Source: Blasia pusilla
Taxonomy: Eukaryota > Marchantiophyta > Marchantiopsida > Blasiales
DNA: 64,000 nt
Assembly: GCA_050084515.1 (NCBI GenBank)
Contig: CM114273.1
Location: 28,954,001-29,018,000, forward strand
Direction: 5' to 3'
In this document: positions 1 through 12,889 of the stretch, in pieces
How positions within the stretch are numbered: position 1 is the first letter of the stretch
Layout: the number at the start of each line of letters is the position of its first letter
Notes under the pieces: generated by a model
The model's database searches: none
Told to the model about the DNA's origin: nothing
Seen by the model: only the letters and a program-made list of their open reading frames with translations
Program-made: the position numbers and the translations under genes

Positions 1-2788
1 TTGGGTCTCAATCACATACAGAAGCCACAACCCAAGAGCAAGTAGTCAATACATTGCCTGTCACAAGTTCATTTGAGTCAGTGCTTATGTCTGAGGTGGC
101 AACAAAGAGTTGGAATGAAGAGTGGAGCAAGCTTAAAGATTGGGTAAAGTGACAAGGATATGATGAGCATAAGTGGAGAGTGCGAACGTGGGATGAGGGG
201 CAAGATGTTCGAGGGCACCTAGAGTGCTTAGAGTGTCGGGAGACTTATGGGAATGCAGCTAATTCCCAAATTTTAAAATCAATTGCAAATTGCTTCAGCA
301 ATTTCAAGACTAAGCATCTCAACAACCCTAAGCACAAGGACAATTTTTGTAAGAGACGGGGTCTACCTAGTACATTGATTTCTCCTAGTGACATTATACA
401 ACAACCTCAATGGGATCATGAACATCAGATCACTGTAGGTTTAGGAATAGTTGAGAAAATGAATGTAGAGGTTAGGGGTGAGAGAGTAGTGTTCTCTGTG
501 ACGCCATCTGTTGCTGATACACAGTTTGCACACAGGTCATACCTGTTCAAGGTACGATGTATAATCTGTGGCAAGTTGCACACAGACATGTGCCCAAGAA
601 AGGCCAATTTGGAGCATAATCTACGACAACACTTGGTTAGTCGTGATCACTTGGATGCTCTTGATACTAGAGAGGTCACTGCCCAACTTGTCTTGAGGTT
701 TGGGAAGAAAGGAAGACCAAAGAAGCCAGATCCTAGGGACTTATTTCCGTCTCAAAATTCCATTACCAAATTCTTTAGCCCTGATGCCTTCAAGGAAGGA
801 AGCAGTTCAGGAAAAGGTGGGTTTGCTTCCTCCATTGATTTTGGACTAAGTTTGCTTTGTTGGGGCTTCTGGGAGTCAACCGTCCAATGGAGAGGAGAGT
901 TGATGGATGTGAAGGCCATACTAGATGATCAGACAGGAGGAACTATTTGGGATTGTGAGCTTACCACTTCAGCGCAAGTGTTCAATCCAAGTAGTAGGTC
1001 AATTGTATGTATACAAGGTTGGTTTAGGCACAAGCTTTGCTCTAGATTGTCAAGTAATGGGGGAGGGTTTGAGAACCTCACTTGTAGTCATTGTGACTCC
1101 ATTAAGCGGGAGGATGATTTTCGTGGTCGGGTGCATAGGGAAGCGGAAGCTTTAGTGCATAGAGGAGGCAGGACAACTCAAAGAGGGATGGCCATGAAGT
1201 ACTTGACCAAGACAGAGTTGAGGGAGCATGTGGGAAAATTGAACACTCAATTTAGGAGACAACGTTGGCTTTTGGCACAACAATCACAAAGAATTTGTGC
1301 CTTGAGTATTAGGCGAAAGAAGCTAGAAGACATCTTAGGAGTAGCTGCAGATAGGAGAGATTTGAGACTCTTTCTTAGGAACGTAGTAAATGGACATAGG
1401 GATGGGGCATTTGGTGGTAAGGAGGGGTTTTGGGATTTCCTGAAAGATGTGGCTAAGAATTTCCAGAGAGTGGCCAATGGTTATCATTACAGTAAGAGAA
1501 CCAAAGCTTTTTCCCAAGCCATGTTCCAATTTGGTGGCCGACAAGTTGCCCACTACTTTCAGGAAAACTTGGGAGGGCAGTCCAAGACCTTGAAACGTGA
1601 TAGAGCAAAACTACCACCCTTTAGAGTGGGCTACAAAAGAGATATTTCAAGAGGTCTCCGAGTACTATTTGCATCAAAACAACTACTTGGAATCGAGGAG
1701 ATGTGCCTGTAATGTTACGAGGATGAAACAAGGATAAAAGAAAGGCCAAGGTGTGTTTGAATCTTTGGAGAAAGTTGGTCCTGATATATGTATGGGTATG
1801 CTCTAACATAATGATAATATTACTTTGCACATTTATATGTCATGTTTATTGTTTTCTATTGGGCTTATGTTCTAACTTGATATTTCTGTTGTGATAGATG
1901 GGAGGCTAAATATGACACGCGTATTGGTTTTTGTGGTCCCTCGGAAGAACATACATGCTCTTTTGGCTTGGAAGTACTTGTTGGGGAAGGTAATGAAGGG
2001 TATGATAAAATTGTGAGTCCTTTTGAGAAATATGCGAAAGGTATGTATGCTAGAGTAGTAATTGTGAATCCTTTGCATGAGAAAATGCCAAAATTGCGCT
2101 CTGTGCCATAACTTGTAATCGATTCAAAGCAGATTGGGTGAGGGAACATTGGGTGCAGCTGAAATCCATGTGGGATGAATATTGCAGATCCAGTGTTGGT
2201 CCTTTATTGGGGCATGCTAGTGATGGTGATGCTCGTCGTAGGAAATTAATGATGGAAGATTATACTGGTATGAATGGTTCTTTTCCAAGGTATAAAGTAG
2301 GGTGGGAAGGGTGGCAGTATTATGTGTCCATTCTTCCAAATGGAGACTTGTATGGCTTTGGAGACCAAGATCCACCCCACAAAGGCTATTAACCCATTGG
2401 ACCGATGTGTTGCCATGCTAGTGCTTGGTGACCAACATGCATCGTTATCCTATGTGACGTCAATTTATAACCATTATAAAATTGAGGAGCATGGCTTGAA
2501 CTGGGATGATGTGAATAGGATCGACAGACGGAACTGGGCTGGCCCACAACGGATAGCATCTAGGAGAGTCCAAGCCTACCTACACCACATGTTTGAGCGG
2601 CAAGATGTTCGACATGATAGAAGTTTTGGGACAAAGTTGTACCTTGAGATTTGTGCAGATTACATCGATCTTTTCTTCTCTGTGAAGCATGACTTGAGAA
2701 CTCGTATAGTATTGGCATCTAAGGTATCTTGGTTTCTCCGACTGTGGAGGCTATGGTTGAGGTACGGTGACCATTCTGTGACAGGGAA
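1..2788 (+). pseudogene. Zinc-finger/DDE transposase-like gene, 5' part (broken)
   Basis: The reading frame is open from the left window edge, so the gene start lies outside. An in-frame TGA at 150-152 breaks it. The frame continues (about 180-1712) with two C2H2-like fingers (first: Cys at residues 16 and 19, His at 46 and 52 of that stretch) and a basic AT-hook-like KKGRPKK. A TAA at 1710-1712 is followed in frame by an EDET motif (first catalytic Asp, 1722-1724). A GT-AG intron at 1751-1897 joins to a stretch containing GFCGP and HTC. After a frameshift near 2090 comes SDGDARRRK (second Asp, about 2222-2230), then another frameshift near 2375. The third acidic residue lies beyond the CACTA insertion at 24366. 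The layout resembles a DDE/RNase H-fold transposase. I do not recognise the superfamily; a P-element/THAP9-like affinity is only a guess. It is a pseudogene: two nonsense codons, at least two frameshifts and one insertion. Confidence 0.7.
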
Positions 2789-2820
2789 CACTAGAAGAAA
2801 TGGGTGGTTTTTATGACTAG
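2789..2820 (+). repeat. CACTA left terminal inverted repeat
   Basis: The repeat starts CACTAGAAGAAAT and continues into GGTTTTTATGACTAG. The first 13 bases match the right terminus exactly; the rest matches with small gaps up to about base 31. It is preceded by the GAA target duplication at 2786-2788. Confidence 0.93.
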
Positions 2821-3060
2821 ACTTTAAATGACTCACCAAAAGAATGACTCAAATTAGTACTTAAATGGTTTAGTCATAAAATTTAGGGTCGTACAACTCA
2901 TTGAGTCATCTCCTTATGACTAAAGAAGTTTTCAATACCCACTAGTCACTTACGAGTGGACTTGTTTCACTCGCCTAGTAAAGATGAGTCATAACCAACG
3001 ACTCATATGTTTAAATGATTTCATGCTCCCATTTTGAGTAGGATTATTCAGAGTCCTTGT
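2810..3060. repeat. Left subterminal repeat region of the CACTA element
   Basis: Copies of ATGACTC, ATGACTA and the reverse TAGTCAT occur every 15-40 bases on both strands. Subterminal clusters of this kind are the usual binding sites of the TNPA-type protein in En/Spm elements. Binding here is inferred. Confidence 0.75.
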
Positions 3061-4190
3061 GTCATTTTCATGTTAACATGGAGATATCTTTTCATCCAAC
3101 CATAAGATGGTGATAAAAGTAAGCACAAGACTTTGCATTAATTCTCTCTGTTACTGGACCCCTCGTTGAAGTGGGAGGGTCGAAAAAGAGGTGTCATGAT
3201 GGGGGAGGAGGGCATTAAGTAGGATTGTTTCGAATCCTTGTTGCAATTTCATGTTATTATGGTGTTGACTCTGCTTCCAACCATTGGATGGTCTTGAAAT
3301 TTGGCACATGCTTTGCTATTTAATGCCTACACAATTGCAACGGTTCGGATCTATCCCATAGCCCTCTATGCTAGTACCAAAAATCAAAGTCCTTATTTAG
3401 GGATTACGATTTTTTATTCAATGTGTGAGTGATCATTTGAAGTTTTTTCTTCTTCCCTGTGTTCGTGGGGTTGGGGTGGCTATCTAGGAACCGTTTCTTG
3501 TTTTTTCGGCTCCTGGTTGAGGGGGGAGGGTAGAAAAAGAGGTGTCATGCAAGTGGATGATGGCATTGAGTAGAATTATCTCAAGTCATTGTTGCAATTT
3601 CATGTTATTATAGTGTTTACTCTTCTTCCAACCATTGGATGGTGGTGAAACTTGGCACAAGCCTTGCCATTAAATTCTTCCACACGCTCAACGGTTCAGA
3701 TCTGTCCCTTAAACTTCCATGCTAGTACCAAAAATCAAAGTCCTTATTTAGGGTTTACGATTTTTAATTCAATGTGTGAGTGGTCATTTGAAGTTTTTTC
3801 TTTTGCCTTGTGTTCCTGGGGTTGGGGTTTAGGGTTTAGGGTTTAGGAAAATTTCCTTGGTTTTTGGAACCCTCGTTGAGGGGCAAGGGTCGAAAAAGAG
3901 TCACTTTCATGTTAACATGGTGATAATTTTTCTTCCCACCATTGGATGGTAATGAATCTTTTCCATAGCACTTTTATTAAATTTCTCTACATCTTCAACG
4001 GTTTAGATTTTCCATCTACGCCTTGATGCTAAAATGAAAAATAAAAATCCTTAGTTAGGATTTAAGGTTTTTAATTCCATGTGTGAGTGGTAATTTGTAG
4101 TTTTTTCTTTTCCCCTGTGTTCCTGGGGTTGAGGTGCCCCTTTGGAAAAAATTCATGATTTTTGGACTCACGATTGATGGGGAGGGGAGA
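3040..4190. repeat. Degenerate tandem repeat, about 340-350 bp period, 3-4 copies
   Basis: Blocks such as TTCCAACCATTGGATGGT, CAATGTGTGAGTG and GGTCGAAAAAGAGGTGTCATG recur in the same order, with starts near 3190, 3540 and 3880, and decay toward 4170. A short run of three TTTAGGG units sits at about 3825-3848. No coding potential is seen. Confidence 0.8.
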
Positions 4191-4214
4191 AAATGATAGA
4201 TGAAGAAGGAGGAG

Positions 4215-4770
4215 GAGGACTTTTTAACTCCCAAACTCAGGGAGCATTTGGGGTTTTATTTTTTTCCTTGGGGCCCTGACCATGAAGGGCATGGTGTGAT
4301 CAAGTTTCATGATTTATGGGCTTGTTTTGGAGGAGAAGGAACATCAAATGAAGGAGAAAGTGGAAGAGGAGTGACTTACAAGTCATTTTCCTAGTCCTCC
4401 TTCCATTTTTCACCTTTGTTGCCACTCATCATTTGATGCCACCGTTGGATGGAACTTAAACCTCGAAATTTGTGGGTGGTCATGCCCCTCTTGAACTTGG
4501 ACGGTGTAGATCTTATATAGAATTCTCCATGCTGCATTAAAAAATGAAGACCTGAGCTAAGGGTTTTTGATTTTTAACTCCCAAACCCCAAGAAGCATTT
4601 GGGGTTTTATTTTTTTTTTCCCCCTTGGGTCCTAACGTGAAGGGCATGGTGTGATCAAGTTTCATGATTTATGGGCGTGTTTTGGAGGATAAGGAACATC
4701 AAATGAACAAGAAAGTGGAAGAGGAATAACTTACAAGTAATGTTCCTAGTGCTCCTTCCATTTTTCTCGA
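4215..4770. repeat. Two direct copies of a ~190 bp block
   Basis: The sequence from CTCCCAAACTC to CTCCTTCCATTTTT at about 4227-4405 is repeated at about 4577-4765 with minor changes. The offset of about 355 bp resembles the preceding array, so this may be a further expansion of it. The small ORF in the first copy is not conserved in the second. Confidence 0.75.
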
Positions 4771-6850
4771 GTGAGATTTCTTGGGGTTTTTTTTGACGAT
4801 GTGACCTCCACCCTCTAATCTTCAAGACTTATTTGGGCCTTCTTACTTATATCACGGGCATGCGCATGTTTGGATTTTGTGTAAAATTTTTTTTCATATG
4901 CTTAATGTAGCAAAGCAAACGGGTAGGTATTTACTACTTGGAATTATAACCAACTCAATGTGGTCAACATTTTTAGGCTGTCTCTCCACCAAATTTTTAT
5001 GGATGCTAAAAGAATGGACAACAATTTAGCACCATGTGAATGGGTACCTAGAGTATCACATTTTTTTTTCTATGCCCCAACGTGGCATTCAAGCTGGGTT
5101 GTAGGCTTATTTGACATGTTGAGTGTGCCGTGGCAAGGACCTAGGCTTTGGCTCTGTTTTTTGGTGCGATGCGATTTTCAAGGCTTTGCACATTCCCGCG
5201 TTTGCAAGCTCCTGCACCCTACTAACAGTGGGCGAGACGATTGAGGGAAGGAAGTTGAAAGATGATGAGGCAGGCAATGCGAGGGATAAGGAGGCTTCGT
5301 TTCTGGGAGAAAGTATGATTTGGTGCATTTTTGGGAGATTGGTAATATTTTTTGGGACGAAGGAAGGCTCGGATACAGGGTGCTAACTCTAGTGCAAACA
5401 CGGCATTGTTGAAACCTGATACACATTGTTGATACAGCACCAGGTGAGTGCTCTCTCTCTCGGCTTCCACTCTTCATTCTCGGCTTCCACTCTTCTGATT
5501 CCTTGGGATTGGAAACTGTAAGTTGCCTTTATGCTGGTCATTACTCTATCTCTCCTTCCCTTAATTTGAAGGTGACTCACTAATGCGGAAGTGACAGATT
5601 TCTCGACATGCTTCAGTCACACATCTATTCCCTCTCGTGGTTGACTTCGAAATTGTAATATTTTAAGGGAACTTGGAAAGTCGTCTATTGTCCGCATGTT
5701 GTTGAGTTGTTTGAGAGGTCAGATAGTCGTCAATTTTTCTGGATAGTATTTTCTCTCTTGTGCCTGTAATTGAACTGGAAATTGCAAGGTTTCTACGCAA
5801 CCTCTTGAAGTCTTCACTTATGTGTGTAATCATCGATTCCGTATTGTTCTCTCTCCTAATCGCATTTGACATCTCCCGTTTTCTGGGTAATCTGGAAATT
5901 GTAGATATTTTTGTATCTCAAAGCCGTCTCCGTTCTAATTGAATCCGATCGATATATGCAATGTGGGTAATATGCAGCCCACTAGTGAGTCTGACTCACC
6001 CAAACACATCCTGTAAGCAATTTCTTCTGGACCTCAATATGAGCAATGACTGGATGCCAATGGCCGCAAGCAGTCTACCTCATTGGGTGGTTCTACTTTC
6101 AATGCATTATTTTTCGCTTTTCAGGGACCAACAGCAGAGTTCATAATTTTTGTACTAGTTTTTGTTGCAAGGATAGAACAAACTCTTGCCAGTAGCTAAG
6201 AAGCGGTAACAGGCAAAATCTGGATGAGTAAAAAGGAATGTGATTGCAACAATGTGATAAATTGGGCGTTAGTAGGTTGGATACGAGGTGAACAATCATT
6301 TGAGTGATTCGAACAACTGCATATGGACTGGATATGGAGAAAGTGAGGATCGGGACCACGGTTGAGCCTGATCATCTATCACCGGTTTTATCCTGACAGT
6401 AAATAGAAAGAAATATACCCTCCCTACCGTCTGTTCAGTTCTTGGGGTAATCTGGAAGTGTTATGTTTCAGGTTCGTAGATCTTGGGGAGTTTTGCCTTT
6501 CTCTCTCTTCCAATCGCAGTTCGTTTGGAAATTTCCGAATTGCCAGTTTTCTTGATTTTCTCCAATTCCTGATATCCTTCTCACAAATCCTGCACCCATC
6601 CCTGTAGGTAGAATCGTCCAACGGGAGCGCTGGGTCTGAGTGATAGATTTCGGTCTAAGTGATAGATTTCGATCCAAGGCTCATCTGGTTCTCAATGAAC
6701 CAGCTCCAGATGAGCCATGACAATTCGATCGAGACCAAGCTCCTAGGTAATTATCATCCCTTCCAACTTACAAGAAAACCGTCCGAGGTGAAACCCCGAG
6801 CAGGGATCTTATGAACTTTAGAGCGTCATGAGAAACGCAAACGTTTGTTG
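4771..6850. other. No gene recognised (CACTA 5' region)
   Basis: Only short ORFs are present and none has recognisable motifs. Small local duplications are visible, for example CTCGGCTTCCACTCTTC twice at about 5460-5493 and GTGATAGATTTCG twice near 6640-6670. Leader or intron sequence of the tnp2 gene is possible but unproven. Confidence 0.5.
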
Positions 6851-6851
6851 G

Positions 6852-6856
<5 letters not shown>

Positions 6857-6904
<48 letters not shown>

Positions 6905-6953
6905 CTTGGTCGATTTGTTTGTGGTTCATTCTCTCTCTCTCTCTCTCTCTCTC
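6857..6953. repeat. Two (CT)n microsatellites
   Basis: Two uninterrupted CT runs lie at about 6857-6901 and 6929-6953, separated by 27 bases. CT-rich tracts are common in plant 5' leaders, which would fit the region upstream of the transposase gene. The Leu-Ser ORF across the runs is a by-product of the repeat. Confidence 0.9.
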
Positions 6954-8089
6954 TATGTCTGGTTGGGTTTAAACCCCTAAACTACAAGTCCCGACAAGCC
7001 TGGTATTTTGGGACGACATGTTCTAAAGCACTGCTCCTGGGTAGCTTATAATGAGTGAACCGCGTGCAAGCAATATAGCAATACCCTATTAGAAGACCCC
7101 ACACCATCTAATGGTGTTGGTTACCTACAAGCACCAGAGTGCCTCGTTTGGCCGCTAATTTTTTAGTATCAAGAGAAGGTTTAGGAAGTTCTTGTTTTCT
7201 GGACAATGCCTTTTCCGAGGAGAAGTGTATGTCCACTTCTTCTCTCTGACCACACTGATCGCATCTCTCTGCAACAATCTGCAGAGAACCTTACGGTAAG
7301 CTTGTGCATCACATCGGTTTCCCTAAAAGTACATACTTGCGTTTGCTGCATTACATAGTCATAAAGGAGATGCTAGGAATTACTTTAAATTGCATGGAGA
7401 CATATTGAGACCAGATATTGACTCCTGAATGTATGTCTGTATCTCTAACCTCTACTTCTCAATGATTGCTCGCTCCAAATTCTAGAACTAAGTTGACGAG
7501 AAGCTTCAGCTTTCTGATGTGTTCCTCACTCATCTTGCATTTCTTTTCCTATTGACTGACTGATTTTCCTAATGACTGATCGTTGATTTGATGTGAGTGT
7601 AAGGTAAAATACTATGGTCACTCACAGCAGATTAGATTTATAGTTTGTTTGTCTAGATCTTCGCTGGAAACATTTATTAGACGAGGGCCATGATGAAGTG
7701 TACATATCAAAGGACTGAGTCATTATCTAAAGTTGGGTGTGTTACAATTGTCATTCAGGAATGTCGTTGGAAGCATTGGACCGCATCGGTGAGGATTGTT
7801 AGTGATGATTGAGATCTCCATCGAGATAAGAACCAGGTTAGGTATACGTGCCTTATCATACTTGTCTTGACTTCATGTGAGTATGCATTGGATGATAGCT
7901 CCCGACCATGGTTTATGGAATTCGTTATTGAGGCAAGATGTCATGGTTTTGGATGTGTTTGGAATGTTTCGGTTCACAGTTTGTGGGAATCTACTTCCAA
8001 TCCCCTTAGAATGGATTTGAACCACCCAGTTAGAGTAAAGGCACATGATTCCAAGTTGTGGCAACGGGAAAGCACACGTGCTAGTGTCT
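6954..8089. other. No convincing exon recognised
   Basis: Stop-rich sequence just upstream of the first recognisable tnp2 motif. The usual N-terminal helix of the transposase-associated domain cannot be identified here. The short ORF at 7867-8100 has no recognised motif. Confidence 0.45.
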
Positions 8090-9588
8090 TTGGGTTGTAA
8101 AAGATTGCGGTGTCCATGCAATGACTATAAGGGTGGGTCTCGTTGTCCATCGGCAAGGTGGAAGCACATTTGAGAAAAAAATGGACGCTCGGGCGCTTTG
8201 TCGAGTGCCGAAATCTAGGGATGGATGGGACTCTTGGATGAGGAGTGGCTTATGCATGATCTTGCTGAAAAAAGAAGCCAAGAGGATAAGACAATGGAGT
8301 CAGCCCCACCTTCCATGTGGATGGAAGGAAGAGATCTTCCATGGCGGATATAGACGAGCACATTGGCGTTCATAAAATGCTCAATGATATTTTCCAGAAA
8401 TACGACCATATACACGAGGATGGCGAAGAGATATCTCTCATCGATGAATTACGAGAACCGGGAATATCAACGAAGAACCACCATTCAATCATGGAGATGA
8501 ATATGAGGAGCTTCTTTGAAGCTTGCAAACCCTTGTTCCCCAAAGCAAAACATCTGTTTTGGCTTTTGTCATGTTACTATTTAACATTCAAACCACCCAT
8601 GGCGTCCCAAATGTAGCTATTGACTAATTTTCAAACTCCTTTGTAAGTTGGTCCTACCAAGTGAGGGAACTTGGTGCCACCGAGTTATTATGTAGCAAAA
8701 AAACTCATTGGTAGACTAGGCTTAGGTTACAACAGTATCCATGCGTGTCTAGTTGGATGTGTTTTATTCTGGGGTGATTTGGCTGAAGCTGAGATCTGTC
8801 CATTATGTGGGAAACCAAGGTTCCGGAAAGTGGGTAGAACGTTGGTACCATGTAAGGTATTAAGGCATTTTCCTGTCATACTCGGATGAGACGTATGTTT
8901 AGATGCAAGACGTTGTCTGAATTGTTAACCTGGGCCCCCTTGAATCAGAGCAAGGATGGCTTAGTAAGACATATAGCTGATTGCAAGTCATGGCGCCACA
9001 TGGACAACTTATATCCAGACTTTGCCGAGGAGAAGAGGAATTGCAGGTTTGGGCTAGCTTTGGACGGAGTGAATCCATTTTCAGACAAGTCGAGTTCGTG
9101 GTCAACATGGCCCGTGCTTCTTGTTAATTATAACTTGCCTCCCTGGCTCCAGACAAAAAAATTCTTTATGATGCTCTCTTTGATCATACCAGGAAAGGAA
9201 AGTGTAAATGGGAAAAACATAGACACATACTTGCTTCCTCTAGTGGAAGAGTTCCAAGAAATGTGGAAAGGGGTTCAATTTCATGACGTCCGGAAGGTAG
9301 GCGGAAGTTGGAACTTCATGTTCAGGGCTACCTTACTATGGACCATAAATGATTACCCGGCATACGGAACTATAGCTGGGCAAAGCCATGGTGGAAAATT
9401 AGGATGTACTATATGCGGGCCTCGAGTGGATTCTGATTTTTCAAAGTCTTGTGGCAAGCCCATATACGGTTGTCATCGTTGATATCTCCCATTGAGCCAT
9501 CCATGGAGGACCTGCAGGTATGGATCTCACTTCAACGAGAGTGCAAAACTTAGACCACGCGTGCCTAGACTACTTTCTAGAGAGATTA
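8090..9588 (+). pseudogene. tnp2: CACTA tnp2 transposase, 5' part (broken)
   Basis: The En/Spm transposase catalyses cut-and-paste movement of the CACTA element in the nucleus. Motifs in order: an RCPCNDYKGG cysteine motif of the transposase-associated domain near 8108; IHACLVGCVLFWGD and CPLCGKPRF zinc-type motifs (8671-8889); and the Transposase_21 core (8886-9482) with NLPPWLQTKKFFMMLSLIIP and LWTINDYPAYG. Frameshifts occur near 8650 and 8885. A TGA at 9480-9482 replaces the Trp expected after GCHR, after which the frame continues open to the gypsy insertion at 9588. The second half resumes at 16922. The damage makes it non-functional. Confidence 0.88.
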
Positions 9589-10589
9589 TGTCGCGCCCCT
9601 ACTCTCCTTGAACGTCAATCTTTAGTGTTGCGGAAGCGTGCGTTCAGTAGGTCACGAACTCATCGCCGATCTGCACCCAAACACGCACTCTCGTTAGTCG
9701 GGTTTGGCCAACCGGCGTTCCAACCCACCGAGTCCTAAACTCGGCGTCTCATCAAGCTCAACCTTCCTTAGTTCCAAGCTCCCAACACATGGCAAGTCCT
9801 TCAAGACTTGGAACAGACTTCCTGGTTAGTCCAGGGATCTGAAACGGCACTTGCACGCCTAGCGATCCCAACTGTTCAACGGCCTCGTGTGAGTTCCGAA
9901 CCGAGACCCAAGTAATTGAGTCGCGGCGTGAAATCCAAGAGGGATGTCTACAATCGCCTCAATGGACTTGGTGCAGGTTTTCCAACCCAACGCCCAACCT
10001 CGCGTTCCGTTCCATGCCCTTGAAGCGCCCGCTGGCGCCCAAAGTGGGGTTTGGGTTCCAAGCACTCTCGGAGACCTTCCCCCTTACTAGTACTTCTGGG
10101 GTTCTCCAATAACCCCTCCCCTTTGGGAAAAGAGGTTCGGGCCCTTCATTGTGGCCCTCAACCCGACTCCACTTACAGTCGTTTTCGGGTCGTATCTCGG
10201 CCGCTGTTTATGCGTTTGCAGCGATCTTTGGTGTGTTTGAACCGGCTCTTCATAAGCTTTCCAACGCACTCTTATTTGCTCCAAACGCATCTCGGCGCTA
10301 AAAGTTCTGGCCATAAATACAGTCGGAAACTCTCAAACGCAAGTGGCGTTCCAAATCCGGATCTTTCCTTTGGCAACCCACTTCCTAGACTCGACTTCTT
10401 TCAAGTCTCATTCCGCGTTTGGTCCAGGTTTCTGAGTTGCGACCATCACATCTGAAACGCGACTCTTCGCTCGCGTCTCGTCTCTTGTCTCCTCTTTGAG
10501 ACAACTCCAACGCGCAAACCATCTTAGCGTGAGCCCGCTAATGTTCCGATGTTCCGCTTGGCACTTGTTTGGTCATGAGGGTCGCGACA
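9589..10589 (-). repeat. 3' LTR of the gypsy element
   Basis: 1001 bp, bounded by TG...CA with the short inverted TGTCGCG/CGCGACA. A 134-codon ORF at 10051-10455 is repeated unchanged in the other LTR. It reflects LTR identity, not a gene. Confidence 0.93.
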
Positions 10590-10603
10590 CTCACTCCTCT
10601 TCT
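10590..10603 (-). other. Polypurine tract of the gypsy element
   Basis: Minus strand reads AGAAGAGGAGTGAG immediately before the 3' LTR. Position and composition fit the plus-strand priming site. Confidence 0.75.
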
Positions 10604-11279
10604 AGAGGTTGATGCCCTCATCAACGCAAAATTTTATTATGTTAAGTCTCCTGGGCAGCCTACCCCTTGACATTGAATTGCGATCTGGTGGCTAACCCGC
10701 AATTCCTCTTAGTCTCTAGTTTTCGCTTTGCCCCACTTAGAATTATTAGCCTCTCATCTTCGATAAGCCTGGACTAGTTCCAAGGAACTAACCTATCAAA
10801 TAAGCTAACTAAGTGTGCAACCTTAGACTCTTTCGACTCATTACTGTAAACATCACACCTGTTTACCTGGTCCACAAATCGTACTACTATTGGGTCGCTC
10901 TCGTATTCGACTTAGGCGCGTCACTAAGTTTACTAATGTGGCCACAAGTAAGATCACCCCAAGCCCCAAGACAGACTTCATCTGCCCCGCCGCATTAGGG
11001 CGAGCCCGAGTGTAATCCAACACAAGGTCCTGTTCTAGGTGCTTATCCACATACGAGCTCTCACCTCAAATACTCCTTGTCTGTCCTCATGTCGTACATT
11101 CTAAGTCTATGATGAACGACTCATAGCCATGCACTACCACATACAAATTGCAATCAACACTAGTATCGAATCTCCAAATCCATACACTCCTTTATTGCAA
11201 CACTAGCATATTCTAGTTACAACGGCCTTCGGCCCAAGATTCCACTGATTACAAGTCATGTATCTAGCTTCTCCTCATA
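10604..11279. other. Gypsy element 3' untranslated spacer
   Basis: Lies between the chromodomain stop and the polypurine tract. No coding motif is seen on either strand. Confidence 0.6.
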
Positions 11280-11507
11280 CTAACGTATGTGCTTCGCTTG
11301 TGTTGGCTTGAAGTCACACAACAACTCTTGCGCGTGTTCCAAATCCGCCTCCGCAATCCAAGTCGCCTCCTTCACATGGTAGCCCTTCCATTTTACCAAG
11401 TATTCATACTTGTTGGCCCGACGCCTCGAACGTAAGATGGTCTCGACCTTGAACTCCGGCTCCTCATTTACGATGACGGGTGCGGTCTCACCACTCTCTC
11501 CGCTCAA
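11280..11507 (-). pseudogene. Chromodomain at the C-terminus of gypsy integrase
   Basis: The 75-codon piece contains VETILRSRRRANKYEYLVKW and GYHVKEATWI, the aromatic-cage and core motifs of a chromodomain, with the acidic helix EADLEHAQELL behind. In chromoviruses this domain binds histone marks and steers insertion to heterochromatin. It places the element in the chromovirus clade. The domain itself looks undamaged, but it is cut off from the rest of integrase by frameshifts. Confidence 0.9.
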
Positions 11508-11639
11508 ACGCGTCCATTATCTTGAAGGTATTTCTTCAATAATGACACATGAAAGGTCGGGTGAATCTTGAACTCGTCCGGCAGCCTCAACGTATACACA
11601 TCCTCAAACGGGTTTGCCACAATCACAAACGGTCCAAAG

Positions 11640-12640
11640 ATACTTGGCCATACCATGAGACAACTCTTTCGGAAGAGTGAGATTCTTCACACTCAACCAC
11701 ACTTGTTCTCCAACTTGGAAACTTGGCGCCGACTCTTGTTAGCATGCTTAACGTACCTCATTTGAGCCTTTGCAAGACTTTGCCTCGCGCTCTTCTCGTT
11801 CTCGCATCTCTACCAACAAACTTTCTGCCGCCGCTTGTCGTGTTCGTGCCAATGTAGTACCCTTCGAAAGGGCTAGATCAAGAGGCCCTTCGGCTCGTCC
11901 ATTTGCCAGGAGAAACGGAGATTCTCCTGTTGCGAAATCTTGGTCGAGTTGTAGCAAGTATTCCGCCATGCTCAACCACGACCCAATCGCGTTGATCAAG
12001 ACTCGACATAATTCCTCAATCTTGATTCACGATAGAGTTTACCTTTTTAGTGTCCATCCATCCGTCGTGGGTGGAAAGCCGTCATCAAACTCAGCTTGGT
12101 CTTAAACCTTCGAACAAGTGCTTCCGAAAGCACTTTGGTAAACTTTGGATCCCGATCTGAAAGAATGCTCCTCAACAAACCATCGACGCCACCAGCTATC
12201 GAGGAATAGTTGCGTCTGTCAGATACGCCGTTCAGGAATCCACCGTCGGCACGAATCTCGCCAACTTGCTAAACCGATCAACAATCACCAGTATAGCGTT
12301 GTATCCCCAGATTCGGAAGACTCGTGATGAAATCCATACTCACACTTTGCAAGGGTCCCGAGGATCGGCAAGGGATGCAAAGACAAGCCTTGTTTCTTAT
12401 CATAAGAGACTCCATTCGCTTGGCGGGTCACACAGGTCTTCACATATTGAGCAACATCCTCCTTCATGTTGTGCCAAAAGAACCGCTTGACCGGGATGCA
12501 ATGACTAGCGAGATTTCTCTCCTTTATGTCCCGCTAAAGGGTCCGTCGTGACATTCCGCTAACACCTTGGTTCGATTACGCCTTGCCCTACATAGATCCT
12601 ACTGTTTGAACCTTAGTAAACCGTGCCTCAAACTTATGTT
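11640..12640 (-). pseudogene. Gypsy integrase
   Basis: Inserts the DNA copy into the genome. Readable minus-strand fragments include EDVAQYVKTCVTRQ of the zinc-binding domain (12285-12467), where the usual TCVTCQ has lost a Cys. C-terminal core motifs SWLSMAEYLLQLDQ and TGESPFLLANGR lie at 11748-11999. The catalytic middle is broken across frames. Confidence 0.8.
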
Positions 12641-12889
12641 GGCCACCTTCTCACCCCGCTTCAACTTCCTCGGGTATTTCGCTTGAGCATCCTTCATATA
12701 TCCTTCACGAATCCTTCTATTAGATCTGTTTCCTTAGGGAACATTGCTCTCAAGACTTGTGTCGATGGCATGTGTTCCTCCTTGCGACTTAACGATCCGG
12801 GATCACATTATCTTTACCGGCTTGTGGATCAACTCTACATCCATCAGCGCCAAGGTATCATGCCACCGATTGTTTCGATGTCACTCGAT

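Noticed and set aside
5107-5477. Overlapping ORFs on both strands at 5107-5477
   Set aside because: Several frames are equally open and none has motifs or splice context; chance openness is likely.
6845-7051. Leu/Ser-repeat ORF that looks like a signal peptide
   Set aside because: Produced by the (CT)n microsatellite; no motif outside the run.
10051-10455. 134-codon ORF, repeated identically at 16379-16783
   Set aside because: It lies wholly inside the two LTRs; its identity follows from LTR identity and it has no protein motifs.
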